This document shows positions 35,207 to 47,480 of a stretch of DNA of 64,000 nucleotides, in pieces; positions within the stretch are counted from its first letter, which is position 1; each line of letters begins with the position of its first letter. Below the pieces are notes generated by a model, which saw only the letters and a program-made list of their open reading frames with translations, was not told where the DNA came from and did no database searches. The position numbers and the translations under genes were made by a program. This DNA is from Ignelater luminosus. Taxonomy: Eukaryota; Arthropoda; Insecta; Coleoptera; Elateridae. The DNA lies in NCBI GenBank assembly GCA_011009095.1, contig VTPC01091272.1, positions 352,016-416,015 of the forward strand, written 5' to 3'.

Positions 35207-35939
35207 TTATCGCTGCGTGCGACAGCCAGTCCTCAATGTTTTAAGTAAATGAATATGCAATTGCCCACGTGAATAAAAGTTTTGACTATTGCAGCTATTT
35301 AAAGGTTAATTGTTAAATACCAATTATAGCAGTGTTTGCGTTCGTTTGGCCTAAATAAACGAAGTGCATTCAAAACTTGTCAAGTGGAAAACAGTGAGAT
35401 TTTCTCTTGGTATTAATGTAAATCTATAACGACTATTTTTAACATAATCATTGTGGTTTTGTATTCGTTTTAGTTCATTATTAGTCTCACGAACAATAAA
35501 TTTATAATTCAGTAAAGTCAAATACGAAATTTGTAATGCGGACAAGTTTTATTTTAATCATAACTATTTTGCTTATTTTTAATCTGTACGTACGAACAGA
35601 TTTACTGTCGAGTTTTGTAAATGAAATCAGGTATTTTAAATGTATTAAATGTAGCTGTAAGCTATTGATAGGACGTTTGACGGGATCCACCTATTTTGTT
35701 TGCGTTTTGGGATTCCCCTCGAGTGTCGCTGGCTAGAATTCTGCGCAGTAAAGTTTAATAAGATCATTGACATTCGTTTCTTAAAGCTTTATGTATTTTG
35801 TGTAATCACCTGTCTATTTGCTTTGTTTTCTTTTTTTGTTTTGCATGTAACGTTTATTTATTTTTTTTATTTCATAATAAATTTGTTGTTTAAAAAAAGA
35901 CGGCCCTTTCATTGTACTTGTATGCACTGGTTTAAGTAA

Positions 35940-36125
35940 AAGTCACCCAAGCACTTTATTAACTTGAATCAGTTATATTAAATTTAATTAGTAAAGAATA
36001 TACTGGGTGACTCAAAAAACATTGATATACTGAGTGATCCAAAAAAAAGACTTGATGATTTGATTTAAATATTCCAAATTTAGTTAAAGAAACATATATA
36101 CAGGGTGATTTGGAAATATCCCAGT
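35940..36125. repeat. Cluster of ATATACTGGGTGA-type element ends
   Basis: TATACTGGGTGACTC at 36000, TATACTGAGTGATCC at 36026 and TATACAGGGTGATTT at 36098 are direct near-copies. AGTCACCCA at 35941 is the inverse of the first. TACAGGGTG-type ends are typical of insect short inverted-repeat elements, so this looks like overlapping or nested fragments. Confidence 0.5.
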
Positions 36126-36680
36126 ATAGGGCGGTTTAACGCCTTGGGTAAGTTTTTGTTCCAGAAAGGTTAAATAAGTATTTGTGAAGCTGTTGCCGAT
36201 TTAAGAGGGACTATGGTTCTTTTGAATCTTGTTATCTGGCTGAATCCATAGTGGCGCTTTCAATTAGTACCGATTTTGAGCTATTTTAGTGGTAAGTAAG
36301 CATTCCGAACCTAGTCGTCTTCGACTGTTTGCTAGTCTGGGTATCAGCGAACTTAGTTCGTCGTGCCTTTTACTCGCTGATTATAAGTCTGTGTCTTAAA
36401 GTTCATTTTGGCACGTAACAAGTGATACCGACTTTTGTATTGTTTCCTATATTTACGTGTTTGACAGTCATTAAACTATCGAGGTTAGAAGTAATATTTA
36501 AAATAATCACTAAATGCTGGATGAAGAATTTAGAAAAAGCAAAGGTAGATGACTGTTTCAAATATAAATTATCTGTGTCGCAAATACCTGTAATACATTT
36601 TTTTATTATAGAATTCAGTTTTAATGCTTGAAATTTGAACATCGTGAACAAAACATTGGTAGATCCAGACGAAAAAGAAA

Positions 36681-36830
36681 ATGTCAAAAAATTTGGATTT
36701 TACATTAATCAGTACTTCATTGGAAGAAGACGAATTTTCAGTTAAAGAAGACCTAGACGAACAAAAGCAAAATCATTTATCAACTTGCAGTTCTGAGTCA
36801 GGTTTCAGGCTTCTACTAGTATGTTATTAA
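36681..36830 (+). other. Short acidic ATG frame (49 codons), unassigned
   Basis: ATG at 36681 in the context GAAAATGT starts MSKNLDFTLISTSLEEDEFS and stops with TAA at 36828-36830. It is rich in Glu and Asp, like N-termini of some transposases, but too short to place. Directly downstream is the 36864-36916 inverted repeat. Confidence 0.2.
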
Positions 36831-36863
36831 ACAATCAATTTCCACTCCATTGGGTAACAAAAA

Positions 36864-36916
36864 TTTCAGACATGTTTCTGAAATGTTTCTCTAATATTTT
36901 AAAAACATGTCTGAAA
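36864..36916. repeat. Perfect 14-bp inverted repeat (stem-loop)
   Basis: TTTCAGACATGTTT at 36864-36877 is exactly inverted at 36903-36916 (AAACATGTCTGAAA), with a 25-nt spacer. It could form a hairpin in RNA or mark the end of a small element. Confidence 0.8.
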
Positions 36917-36919
36917 CTT

Positions 36920-39900
36920 CTTTGCTAAGTAGAATTAGATTGTTAGATACCCCACCTTTTTGTAGTTATTGTATTGTATAAATAAATTACAAGTTTTCGA
37001 ATTACTGATTTTCATTTTATCCATATTGTTTTACTATAATCGTTTAACATGGAAAATGTAATGGAAAGTTTTTTTAAAAATAAAGATTATTAATTAATGT
37101 TGAAAGTAACTAACTTCTATGGCAATTTTTATTAATCGGATTAATCCAATTTAATTTCCGAAAGCACCATCAACGTAAAAAAACTATCAAATACGTCATA
37201 TGCAACATGACAGAAACACTACTAACACATTTTATATGAGAGGTTACTTTGAGATGTAACCAACGTGTAGGACATTTCTGGTTTCTGGTATATTTCAAAA
37301 ATGTATTTGTGCAGTAAAATGATACGTTTCATGTTTCAAAAATATATTTCAGAAATATTTCTGATACCAAAATTTATGAGTATGACGAAAAAAATATTAT
37401 CTTTCACCTAATATTTAGTTGTTTTTTTTAATCGTAAGATTGTCATATCTGTTATGAAGATTTATTAGACATCAATTCCAGATTTGAAAGAAGATTGATT
37501 ATTGTACGACGACAAAATCTGCATGCAATCTGCCGTCACATCATCCGTTTTATCTCTATATATACCTTTCAGTTGCTTTTGACAAAAATAGAATAATCAC
37601 TTTTTCTAGCGTTATTGCGTTACATTCCTCGTAACAGCGACTATTACTTTTTTCATTCAAAATTCACTTTTAATACTTTATTACATAGAAATTCGATTAT
37701 TTACTTATTGATATTTTGTATTAATGTGATCATGATCATACTCAATTACAGTTTTACTTACAGCTAGATTAATATGAATTTTAAATAGTCCAAGCTGTTT
37801 TAATTTCACAACGTCACGCTTGATTTATTTGAGGTTTAAAAATTTCTGTACAAACAAAAGTTAATGATGTAGTTGATGTAGAGTATCATTTGCGAAAATG
37901 TAATATAAACTTAATTGAGCAACAAAGCACTCTAACCTCATTTTTCCAGATTTAGACTAATTTAACCAAACAAAACTCCACGTAAAATGTTTATTTAAGA
38001 CTCACGCAAAAAAGAATTTTATAAAGTGGTCTGAAAGAGCTGAAAGAATCGGAAAATTTAATTTCGTAGTATTATTTTAAATCGAAACGCATAAAAGAGG
38101 CAATAAAATTATAAAATTCCTTTTTGTATGTTTAAATAAACGACAATTTGCTATTTTATTATTCAGCGAGGTTGACCGAAAATGGACTCTCTGTTGTGAC
38201 ATTTCTGAAAGGATATGAATGCAGTTTATCACTGACATATCTATCGAAACTCTTATCCCCGCTATAAAGCGTTGCAGAATTGTAGAGGAAGCAAAGAGGG
38301 TGGAAAATGGAATAACCTATGGAGTCAGGAACGAACTTTTATATCTCGGATGTGGTCCTATAAGTTGTGTAAACCTTATAAATTTATAGAACCGGCTTTT
38401 ATTGCCTTCATTTTTAAAATTTTGTTGCGTAGGAAAAAGTAAGTTTATGAAATTTTCTAAATCTCTTTCTTCCTTGTTTTGTAATGATTACAATAATGGA
38501 CTTACTAAACCGGCGTATACATCTTAAAGAGTCGTATAATCCATAAAATAAGTCGTTAAATGTGGCGAGATGTACGTAGGTAATTCACCTAAAACACTTT
38601 CCTCCTCTTTTCCTCGCATATTTATTTATGAAGTAGCTTTTCAAACGCAACTGGTTTATATTATAAATTTAAATATATAAGAAAACATGACGATGGATGT
38701 TAAGGGTAGCTAAATTCGAGGTACTTTAGTTGCTTAAATTGAGGTTGCGTGCTGAATTTTATCAACTGCCAGCTTTTGTACGAATAAATTATTAATGCGG
38801 GAGTCCTACTTCATTTGCCTAATTGTGATAGTAGCATATTTCAAATGAATTAAGTGTACTTCACTATTCTGTATTGTTTTATTACTCTACACAGTTATGT
38901 ATATTTCGCTTTATATGGATATGGATTAAAATTCAATTTTCGTAGTCTGCGCTAGAAGCAAGTCGAAATATCAATATTGACTTATGATGTTGATAAAATG
39001 TGTTCATTGTGTTGGCGGTTGGTTATTGAATACATAACCTGCATTATAATCGCCGACACCTACTCGAACACGAAAAACGACTTAAATGATTTCTTGTTGT
39101 ATACATTTTCACGTTTTTTTCGTTCTTTCATTACTTCAAAGGTTTCCGTTTTTATTAAATTTCAGTCAATAACCATCGGATTAAAATCTTCATTACCTTT
39201 CTTTATTATATGAGATTTACATGGGAAGGTTTTGTCTTTTTACAGACGTATTTTATTGATAATATAAAACAGACTGTTTATTTTTATTATAGTATGTAGG
39301 TATCAAACAAAAGACAACTTTTTGTGTAAATTTAATTAAATAAAATACAAATTTAATTTAAAAAAATAAAATCAAATTGCACTGCAATAATATGTATCAT
39401 AACAACGATACAACACAATCCCTTTTGTTTTCACCCCAAAAAACAGGAGGGGTTGAAATACAGTAATCTTACAACCCACATAGTAAGAGCAGTTAATTCT
39501 GTTATATCCCCTCAACTAGAAAATCTGTACAAGTAGTATTTAAATTTAAATCATCAAAAGCGAAACACGCACGTAATTAACGCAAAAATTTTTAATTTTT
39601 GAAGAATTAATACCTACTGTTGTTAAATGTGAAGAAATTTGTGTCTTACGACACGCAAGTTTTAGATTTTTAAATTACCCAATTAGCATTTAGTGAAAAA
39701 AGTTGACTTGTAAAATTGTAACTAAAGTAGATTTTCGTAGACTATAAGACATGAAGTGTTGTACAAAAAATATTTTTTGAATTGCACATTTCCTTTTCAT
39801 GATTTTATTGAATTTCCTGAGATTCATGTTTTCCCTGCAATAGTCAGGTGTACGGCTTATGACTTTGACATCTCATTCGATAAAATGTGCCGTAACCAAG

Positions 39901-41880
39901 TATTTTTGTGAAGGAATTAAAAAGTATTTGTGTTGATTAGTATGATTCTATTAAAAAGAAAATTCTATTGCTTTATTAAAATATAAAATTCATTTTCTGA
40001 CTTTTATAAATTTGTATGGTCTCAGTACTTTGAGTCTTATTTTGAGTCCATTATTTTCAATAGAGCAAAATATCACTCAAAAAGACCTTACGAACTTTTT
40101 TAAATTACTTCAGTACTTTAGTTAGATTTTCCTCTGATTATTTATTTATAGAAATTCTTCAAATAAAATTTTAGTACAAAATTTTAATGTAAGCTCTGTT
40201 TTGCGCGTCTTATAAAGGCAAGTTACATGGGCACTCTACAATCGTGCAAAAAACCAAGAAAATAATACAGAGAACACCGAGAGAAGATTTCAAACCTTAC
40301 CAAAGTTACTAATCGTCTTTTGGAAGAATTATAATTAGTTACTAGGACAACAGTGTGTTAACATAAATTAAAACAATCTTTTAACGTAGGCAATTAAATT
40401 AAGATTTTAGCTGCTAAATAACCAATTCTGGTACCCCATATCACATCCAAAAAAACTCGTTTTTTTTTCTCACCTCCAGATCAAGTTCTCTGTGATAGCA
40501 AGACTGCAATCTTCAATGAAGAAACAAATAAAGAAACAAGTGGCCCGAATTGATAACCAACACAAGTGGAGGAAAAGCTTTGTTGAATTCAAAAATAGTA
40601 CATTTTGACTGATAGTACTCTTGACTGATAACAGTAACGTCAACAGAACTTCACGTATTTTATTTTCTTTTTCTAATACTTTACGTCTCATGTAAAAGTT
40701 TAAACACTTGTCAAACCTTTTACAGCATTTATCACAGTTTTATTCTATTCTTTAAGACTCGGTTGCACCATGTTGCTATAACTAAATAGAAAACCCCTTT
40801 ATATATGCTCCTCTTTTCGTCATTTTTTTTCTTTTAATCCGAGCCTTGATTAGTGTATAAAAAATGTGAAATTAACAATATTTCAAATAAAATATAAGAT
40901 AACCTTAATTTTAAAATCATAATGATTTTTGTAATAAAAAATAATATTAAATAAACAATACTCATTAAAGTGTATCACATTTTGAAGCTGATTTTATGAA
41001 AACAAAATTTTCAATAAGTAATTACAATCAGAAGATTATTATCCAGTAAGAAAATACACTTGTGTGGAAGCATCTCTAGTTATGTTGTTATCTACAAACT
41101 GCAGTGCAACGTCTATTTATAAGATTTCTAAACATTTTCATGAAAAAAGGTGCTGGGATATTTTATTTAATTCTTGTTCTACGATTGTAAGCAGTAAAGA
41201 AGTAAATCAACTAAGAATAAAAAGTACAGTAAGTAGATCAAATAGTAATATAAGTTATGTCATTATTAAACCAAGAGAAGATTTGCAAATAAATCTTTTA
41301 AAAACTAAAACACAAAAATAGACAAATCACAAGCCCAACCTATTTCACTCTAATTAAATGGGGACAAAACACAATCTAGTGCGCTGCAGAGTATCTTCTC
41401 GTAGCTGTGTCAGAAGTTCCAGACTACACTGTCGCTGAAGATTTACGCTTCGCTGTCTTACTGTCGAAAAAGATTCAAAGAACTGCACCCTTATAAGAAC
41501 CCAACGCGTTGCAAGACTATACAGCAGCAACCATCCTATCAAAGAGGTACGAGATTTGCATTTAAAATTCATATTGAAGTGAAAAAGATATCCATCTACC
41601 GCTGAGGCAAATAAACCCAAAAAGAACTTACCGACCACCTAGCCCCAGTTCACTTTGAGGGTTCAATATATCAAATGATCCAAAGAAAATCTCATCAAAG
41701 TAGCCTAGTGGAGAGATTACACATGTCTAAAATAAGAAGCTGACAGGTGTAAATAAAATTTTGACCAGGTGATCAAAACTGAATTTTTTGAAATTAATCA
41801 CATGAATGAGATTAAATAGTTCTAACTGAGACTGCTTTATTGTCAAATCACAAAATATAAGTTACGTCTGTAAAATAGAA
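36920..41880. other. AT-rich intergenic DNA, no confident gene
   Basis: Frames of 70-95 codons at 38977, 40470, 41064 and 41354 lack recognisable motifs and good start contexts. Nothing supports a gene. Confidence 0.45.
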
Positions 41881-41887
41881 ATTGAAC

Positions 41888-42524
41888 TAGCAATGCGCTG
41901 TTGCCAATTTAAAATTAGGGCCATATTGCCTGCAATATACTTGGTAATATTGCCGAAAAATGGAAACACAGAGCAACATTAATGTACTGATACTAGTATC
42001 TGTATCATTTTTAGGCACAGAAGGATACATTTCTAATAATTCCCATTTTAGGCAACATTGTTGGAAATTTTGATGGCAATATTTCCAGGAATATTTCCTA
42101 TTCCTTAATTGAAGAGTCACTATTTGTTTGCATTACAAATTCAAACCAAAATTTTTTGTTTCACAATTTTATACAAACAGACCTGAAAAACCATAATAAA
42201 ATGTGAACTGAACTAAAAAACATAATACACACTTAATATGCTCAACTGTAGACGCAGGACACAAACAACAAGTATTCAGCAAATTGCTGATACTGATATT
42301 AGGTTGTAAAGAAAAGGTCATGCAACAACCGGCAAATCTGCATTTCAGTTATCAACGTTTCGTGAATGATTCGCTATAAGAGCTTAGTTTCTTTTATATT
42401 TCCCAATTTCAAGCAGTATTAACATTTCCAGTATTTGACAACAAAAAAAGCCGACAACTTTTCGGAAATATTCCCAATGTGGGGAAAACTGCCAAATGGC
42501 AACATTGCCCGCCGCCCATTGCTA
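41888..42524. mobile_element. Diverged foldback element, about 637 bp
   Basis: TAGCAATG...TGTTGCCAATTT at 41888-41910 is mirrored by AAATGGCAACA...CATTGCTA at 42494-42524, the right arm carrying an extra GC-rich insert. Further in, GGTAATATTGCCGAAAA (about 41941) is mirrored by the complement of CTTTTCGGAAATATTCCC (about 42459). The flanks leave TA at both ends, suggesting a TA target. There is no coding content. Confidence 0.5.
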
Positions 42525-45500
42525 ACCTGAACTGTGAATTAAGCGATAGGACCAAGAGGGACCTGTTGTGGTCGAAATACTGAGTGCACATGAGGAATGC
42601 TGGTGTAACACGTGGGTGTAAAAATATTCAGACTGTAACATTTTGTATAAATTAGAACCCACAATAAATTAATTACCTACTTGTTACTTTTATGAAAGAA
42701 CTTCAAAAACTAGATGATACCAGTCGAATTTTGACCCGTTTAAACAATTTTTGGGCGATTGAGATCTATTTAGACCACTGATCTAGTCAAAACCAAAAAA
42801 GTGGCTTTTCCCTAACACTGTTATCATTTGTAAATAGCGATTGCTTCGGGTTCACACATATCTTTATGAACATTTGGATTGTGTCTTCATAACCTAAAAA
42901 TTAGTGAAAAGCGTTCGTTTGAAGCATGTAAACATTAATTTATTATTGGTAAACAAAAATTATGTTTAAACAAATCATGATTAGATAGTTGGCACAAATG
43001 AAAACTGCTCTTATATAGCACGTCTTTTGAGAAACATCAGGTATATTGTAGAGGTTAGGTAAAGCCCTTGCCTGTGAAAGTTTGGTATGTATTTTGAAGT
43101 ATTAGTGGGCTATAGCTGTGTTAGATCAGATTGGCCATGCCCGTCGTTCCCTTTTTTTTATCATGAAACGATATACGCTGAGTGCGCTAGTCCAAGATTT
43201 TTCCAACATCTTAACAAATCACGAAGTTATTACTGGGCGCGGGGCATACTACACCACCCAAACCCAGTGTTCGGAGACAAATTCACACAAAGAAAACAAG
43301 TGCTGCAGCCGAGCCTGAGTAGCTTAGTAAAGAATTTCCTAACATGTCACGTACGTTAGAATAACGTATGTTGATAATCAAAGACTAACGTATCCATCGA
43401 TGTATAAGGAATTTTTATTTTACTAAAGGGACACGGAAAAATCGCTACAGTTTTTGAATTTTCCAAAAAGATTTTATTTTGAGATGACCATTAAGACGTA
43501 CATCAAACTTTATTATGTATAAAAAAATAAATATGATCACGAACGAATACCACTCCTAAGTCTTTGCGCATCCCTTGTTAAGATCTTCCAACTATCTGCA
43601 CTTCACATTTGTTTAATTGTTTAGCTCAATAACGCTCAAAGTTACAAAGCTCTGGGAAAGTTGGTGGACTGTCTTCTTTTCTCACAAAATCAACGTTTTT
43701 AGAATCTAGGAGCTACCAGTGTAGTACCAGCATAGTGAGCGGATGCTAGATTTGGCCAAAACAATGAGAAAATGTTATGTTTGCAATAGAAGGGTATTAA
43801 ACATTTTTGCATTCCTTCCTATAGTCGTCGCCACCAATAGTTCTTGCTGTAAAAAATGTTGAACCTTTAATGCCACAAGAACAAATGAGTTGCTACACAA
43901 GACTCCTTTTCTCGAATTCATCAATTTTAATTTTTTCTACATTATCATCCATCCACTTTCTACTTTTCCACAACCACATAAGAAATTGAAATTTCTACTG
44001 TCCATTTTTACATTCATTAGAATTTATTAATGAGTTTTATTCTACACAATTTACACTGTACAACCTTCTGCATCGTTTTTTTGATTGTATTTGTATTTTT
44101 CGCTTGTTGTAAGTCGTGATATTATTTTCCTTTTTGATATTTTATACACTGCCTACAATAACTCCTTCCTGTTTAACAGTTTTACGTAAGACATACGTTT
44201 CTCTGACTTTAACCGTCTTCAGCTTTTGCATTTACCAGGTTCCTTCTGGTCGTGATTTAGGCAAATTATCAAGCATATAATGTTTCCCGAATTTTCTAAT
44301 AGTTTGAAACACCGGTGACTTTAAACATTTTACAATTTTCAAGGCTCCTTTCTCTATGACTACTTTATGACAACCACTTTTGCAGAATTAAGTTTTTAGT
44401 TTCAGCATTAATTCGCTTCATTGCTTTAAATATTTAATAGTTGCTATAAACTATAATAAAATTTGACTTGACAAAATTATTTTAGATCTTTTACCAAAAT
44501 ATAACTAACATGATTATTTGAAGCAAATGCGTTGATTATACCACATTAAAGTGTTTTCAACGTCAGATTATCGTCCTTATACACGTTGCGTTACTCTTCT
44601 TTACGTAGCCACCGGAGTTCAGCATATACTATATCGATTCCATTTCAAGAATACGATCGCAAGTGGAAAGACTTTAATTTACCAAATCGAGAAAAGATCA
44701 GCATATAATTTGTCAAAGGGTTCCAACTCCGCTTCAAAGATTCCAATCACCACACTCAGCTACAGCAATGAAGTGAGAAACAAGAAGAGATAGATCAAAC
44801 TAACTATTTAAAAAATGTTCAGTTAATCAAACTAAAATCTACTCATTTCCAACAGCTTTTATTAACCACCAACTAGAAACTATTAGCATATCAAGATGAT
44901 CAAAAGGCCAAGCAGCTTTATGACGGAAGAAGAAGTTAAAAAATCAGAAAACTAACAATTTTTAACTACCTGAAAACCTTTGGAGTTGCCAATATGGTTA
45001 ATTTCCAAGTTAATCAATCATTCAGATTTAATTATCTTTTCAACCAATCAGTTTGCTCAAAAGACCCCCGATCCTATTTAATCACTATTTATCACTTCAG
45101 CTCCCAATCAGTAAGATATCACAGTTGCAATTATTCATATGTATCCCACGAACATTTTATTTCAAAAAGAAACACTTTATTTCACTTACGACAAATGCCT
45201 TTTTTTATTTAGTCTTTTTTTGACGCAACATCGCCGGTAGTGGGTGTTTTCCTTCAAAATATTGTTTTTTCTTTTGTTTCTATTATCGCCGTCTGTAGGT
45301 TAAAGAACATGTTGCAAAAAACGGCATACAAATTCTTAGGGGTCATAACCCCCGTTTTTGGGCTCATTCGATACAACTTCGAAAGCTTTATCTACTGGGC
45401 AAGTACCATTGCTTTCTGTTTACCTGTTCCGGAACAGCTAGGGCTTTTGGTCACGTTTTTGAGACATTCCTTTGTTTGTAAAGAGTAACAATGGTTAGAG

Positions 45501-45592
45501 CAATAGAAAGAGCTTTCGAAAAAACGGAGGTTATGGTCCCTAAAAAATTTGCTGACTCTTTTGCAACAGGTTCTTTTGTGTGTATGGAAAAA
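42525..45592. other. Intergenic DNA up to the second gap, no confident gene
   Basis: Two overlapping + frames near 43087-43359 and one at 45240-45488 show no domain. The latter ends 104 bp from the gap, and its region does not look like a continuation of the retrotransposon on the other side. Confidence 0.4.
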
Positions 45593-45992
45593 NNNNNNNN
45601 NNNNNNNNNNNNNNNNNNNNNNNNNNNNNNNNNNNNNNNNNNNNNNNNNNNNNNNNNNNNNNNNNNNNNNNNNNNNNNNNNNNNNNNNNNNNNNNNNNNN
45701 NNNNNNNNNNNNNNNNNNNNNNNNNNNNNNNNNNNNNNNNNNNNNNNNNNNNNNNNNNNNNNNNNNNNNNNNNNNNNNNNNNNNNNNNNNNNNNNNNNNN
45801 NNNNNNNNNNNNNNNNNNNNNNNNNNNNNNNNNNNNNNNNNNNNNNNNNNNNNNNNNNNNNNNNNNNNNNNNNNNNNNNNNNNNNNNNNNNNNNNNNNNN
45901 NNNNNNNNNNNNNNNNNNNNNNNNNNNNNNNNNNNNNNNNNNNNNNNNNNNNNNNNNNNNNNNNNNNNNNNNNNNNNNNNNNNNNNNNNNNN
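45593..45992. other. Assembly gap (400 N)
   Basis: Run of exactly 400 N that cuts the reverse transcriptase gene on the minus strand. Confidence 1.
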
Positions 45993-47480
45993 TAATGGAC
46001 TGAGCACGCATCCTTGTTTTAATCTTTGCTTTATTTCAAACTTATTGGATTTTTCATTGTTTGTTTTTGCGATATTCCTGGTTCTATGGTACATAGCTTA
46101 TAGTTTCTTCATCTATTCCTTGTTCCTTAGGCTTCTCTATACATCGCTTCTCTTAATCCTGTCGAAAGCCTTTTCAAGATCTATGAAACAAATATGCACC
46201 TCTTTATTTTTTCCAATGTTCTTCTCTATTGTTCGTTTTAATATAAAAATGTCGTCCTGTGTGCTCCTGCTGTCTTTTCTGAATCAAAATTGTGTATCTT
46301 TCAATAAATCGTCTGCTTTTTTATTCTCCCTTCGTTTATCCCTGCCAGAATTTTTGCTAGTACGCCCATTAGTGTTATACCTCGATAGTTGTTACAGTTT
46401 CTTACATCTCCCTTTTTGTGTAACGGCAGAATGATTCCCTTATTCCATTCCTCTGGCGTTTTTTTGACTTTGATTATTGCGTTAAGTAGGTCTTTAAACA
46501 TCTCTATGCCTGTATCATCCAAACACTTTATCATTTCGGGTGTTATTTCATCGTATCCTGGTGGTTTTCCAGTTTTCAGTTTTCCTATCGCCACATTTAA
46601 TTCTTCTGTTGATATTGGTGATATGTCGCTTGTGCTTTCATCGTTCTGGTTTTGTTCCCTTTCCTCGGTAGTCTCTTCAAAATGTTGTCTTCATCTTTCC
46701 ATTATTTTATCCTCTTCTGTAATTGAATTTCCATCTTTGTCCTTAATATTTTTAAAATTGTATTCTTTTTTATGTCGTAACAGTCTTATAACTCCGTAGA
46801 ATAAATTTTGGTTCTCTCTGAAGTTTTCATTCATGTTTAGATCAAATTTCTTCCATGATTCTTTTTTTGCTCGTTTAACTGCCTCTTTGACTTCGTCTCT
46901 TTTTACCTTATATTTCTGATAGTCCTCTAATGATTCTGTCAAAAAGTATTTTTTCCACGTTACTTTTTTCTCTTTTATGATTTTTTGCATTTCCGTCGTC
47001 CACCATTCTGTTCGTTTTACATTGTTGTTTGTCACTCTAGATGTACCACAGCACAGCTGCTATTAGTATTGTCTTCTTCAACTGGTTCTATTTGTCTTCT
47101 ATGTCTTATTTGTCTTCTTGGTTTTGTATCATTTCTTTCAAAAGAGCGTGGTACTTTTGTCTGCACGTTTCATCTTTGAGCTTGTGTCCCATTATCTTCT
47201 TTTTTACTATTACTTTTATCTTTTTTAACTTCTTCTACCGTCTTCATTTTCATTTTTACTAGCAAGTGGTCCGTTCCAATTTGTGCTTGTCTGGATACTT
47301 TTAACGTCATTTATGAATCTTTAATATTGCTTTTGTACAAGGAAGTAATCTATGATTGATCTTTCGTTTCTGCTTGTTTCTACTCTGGTCCACTTGTGTC
47401 TTTATGTTTAAACATTGAATTAGTAATTACTAGATTGTTATCAATACACATTTTTTCTCCGTTTTTATTTATAGTTGAGA
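45993..47480 (-). mobile_element. RTE-clade non-LTR retrotransposon (endonuclease end and reverse transcriptase), broken
   Basis: Read on the minus strand. The end of the APE-type endonuclease is visible (IDNNLVITNSMFKHKD, then RNERSIIDYFLVQKQY and NGPLASK). A linker is open from 47035 to 46691 (TEWWTTEMQKIIKEKK). Reverse transcriptase motifs follow in order: LKTGKPPGYDEITPEMIKCL, WNKGIILPLHKKGD, NYRGITLM, fragments around KGFRQD corresponding to the first catalytic Asp region, and IKQRLKQGCVLSPL just before the gap. The YADD box and C-terminal tail would lie in or beyond the gap. Several frameshifts and stops separate the blocks, so it is inactive. The 5' end near 47480 is a truncation, because most of the endonuclease is missing. 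Sequence left of the gap does not show the rest of the RT. Confidence 0.85.

Noticed and set aside
35536-35939. Overlapping hydrophobic plus-strand frames
   Set aside because: T-rich sequence gives Phe/Leu/Ile runs by chance. Overlapping alternative frames look equally good and no conserved motif is present.
45451-46434. Long frames on both strands across 45593-45992
   Set aside because: Gap artefacts. Only the QGCVLSPL part right of the gap on the minus strand is real reverse transcriptase.
46389-47262. Plus-strand hydrophobic frames (for example 46389-46799)
   Set aside because: Antisense shadows of the RTE reverse transcriptase on the minus strand.
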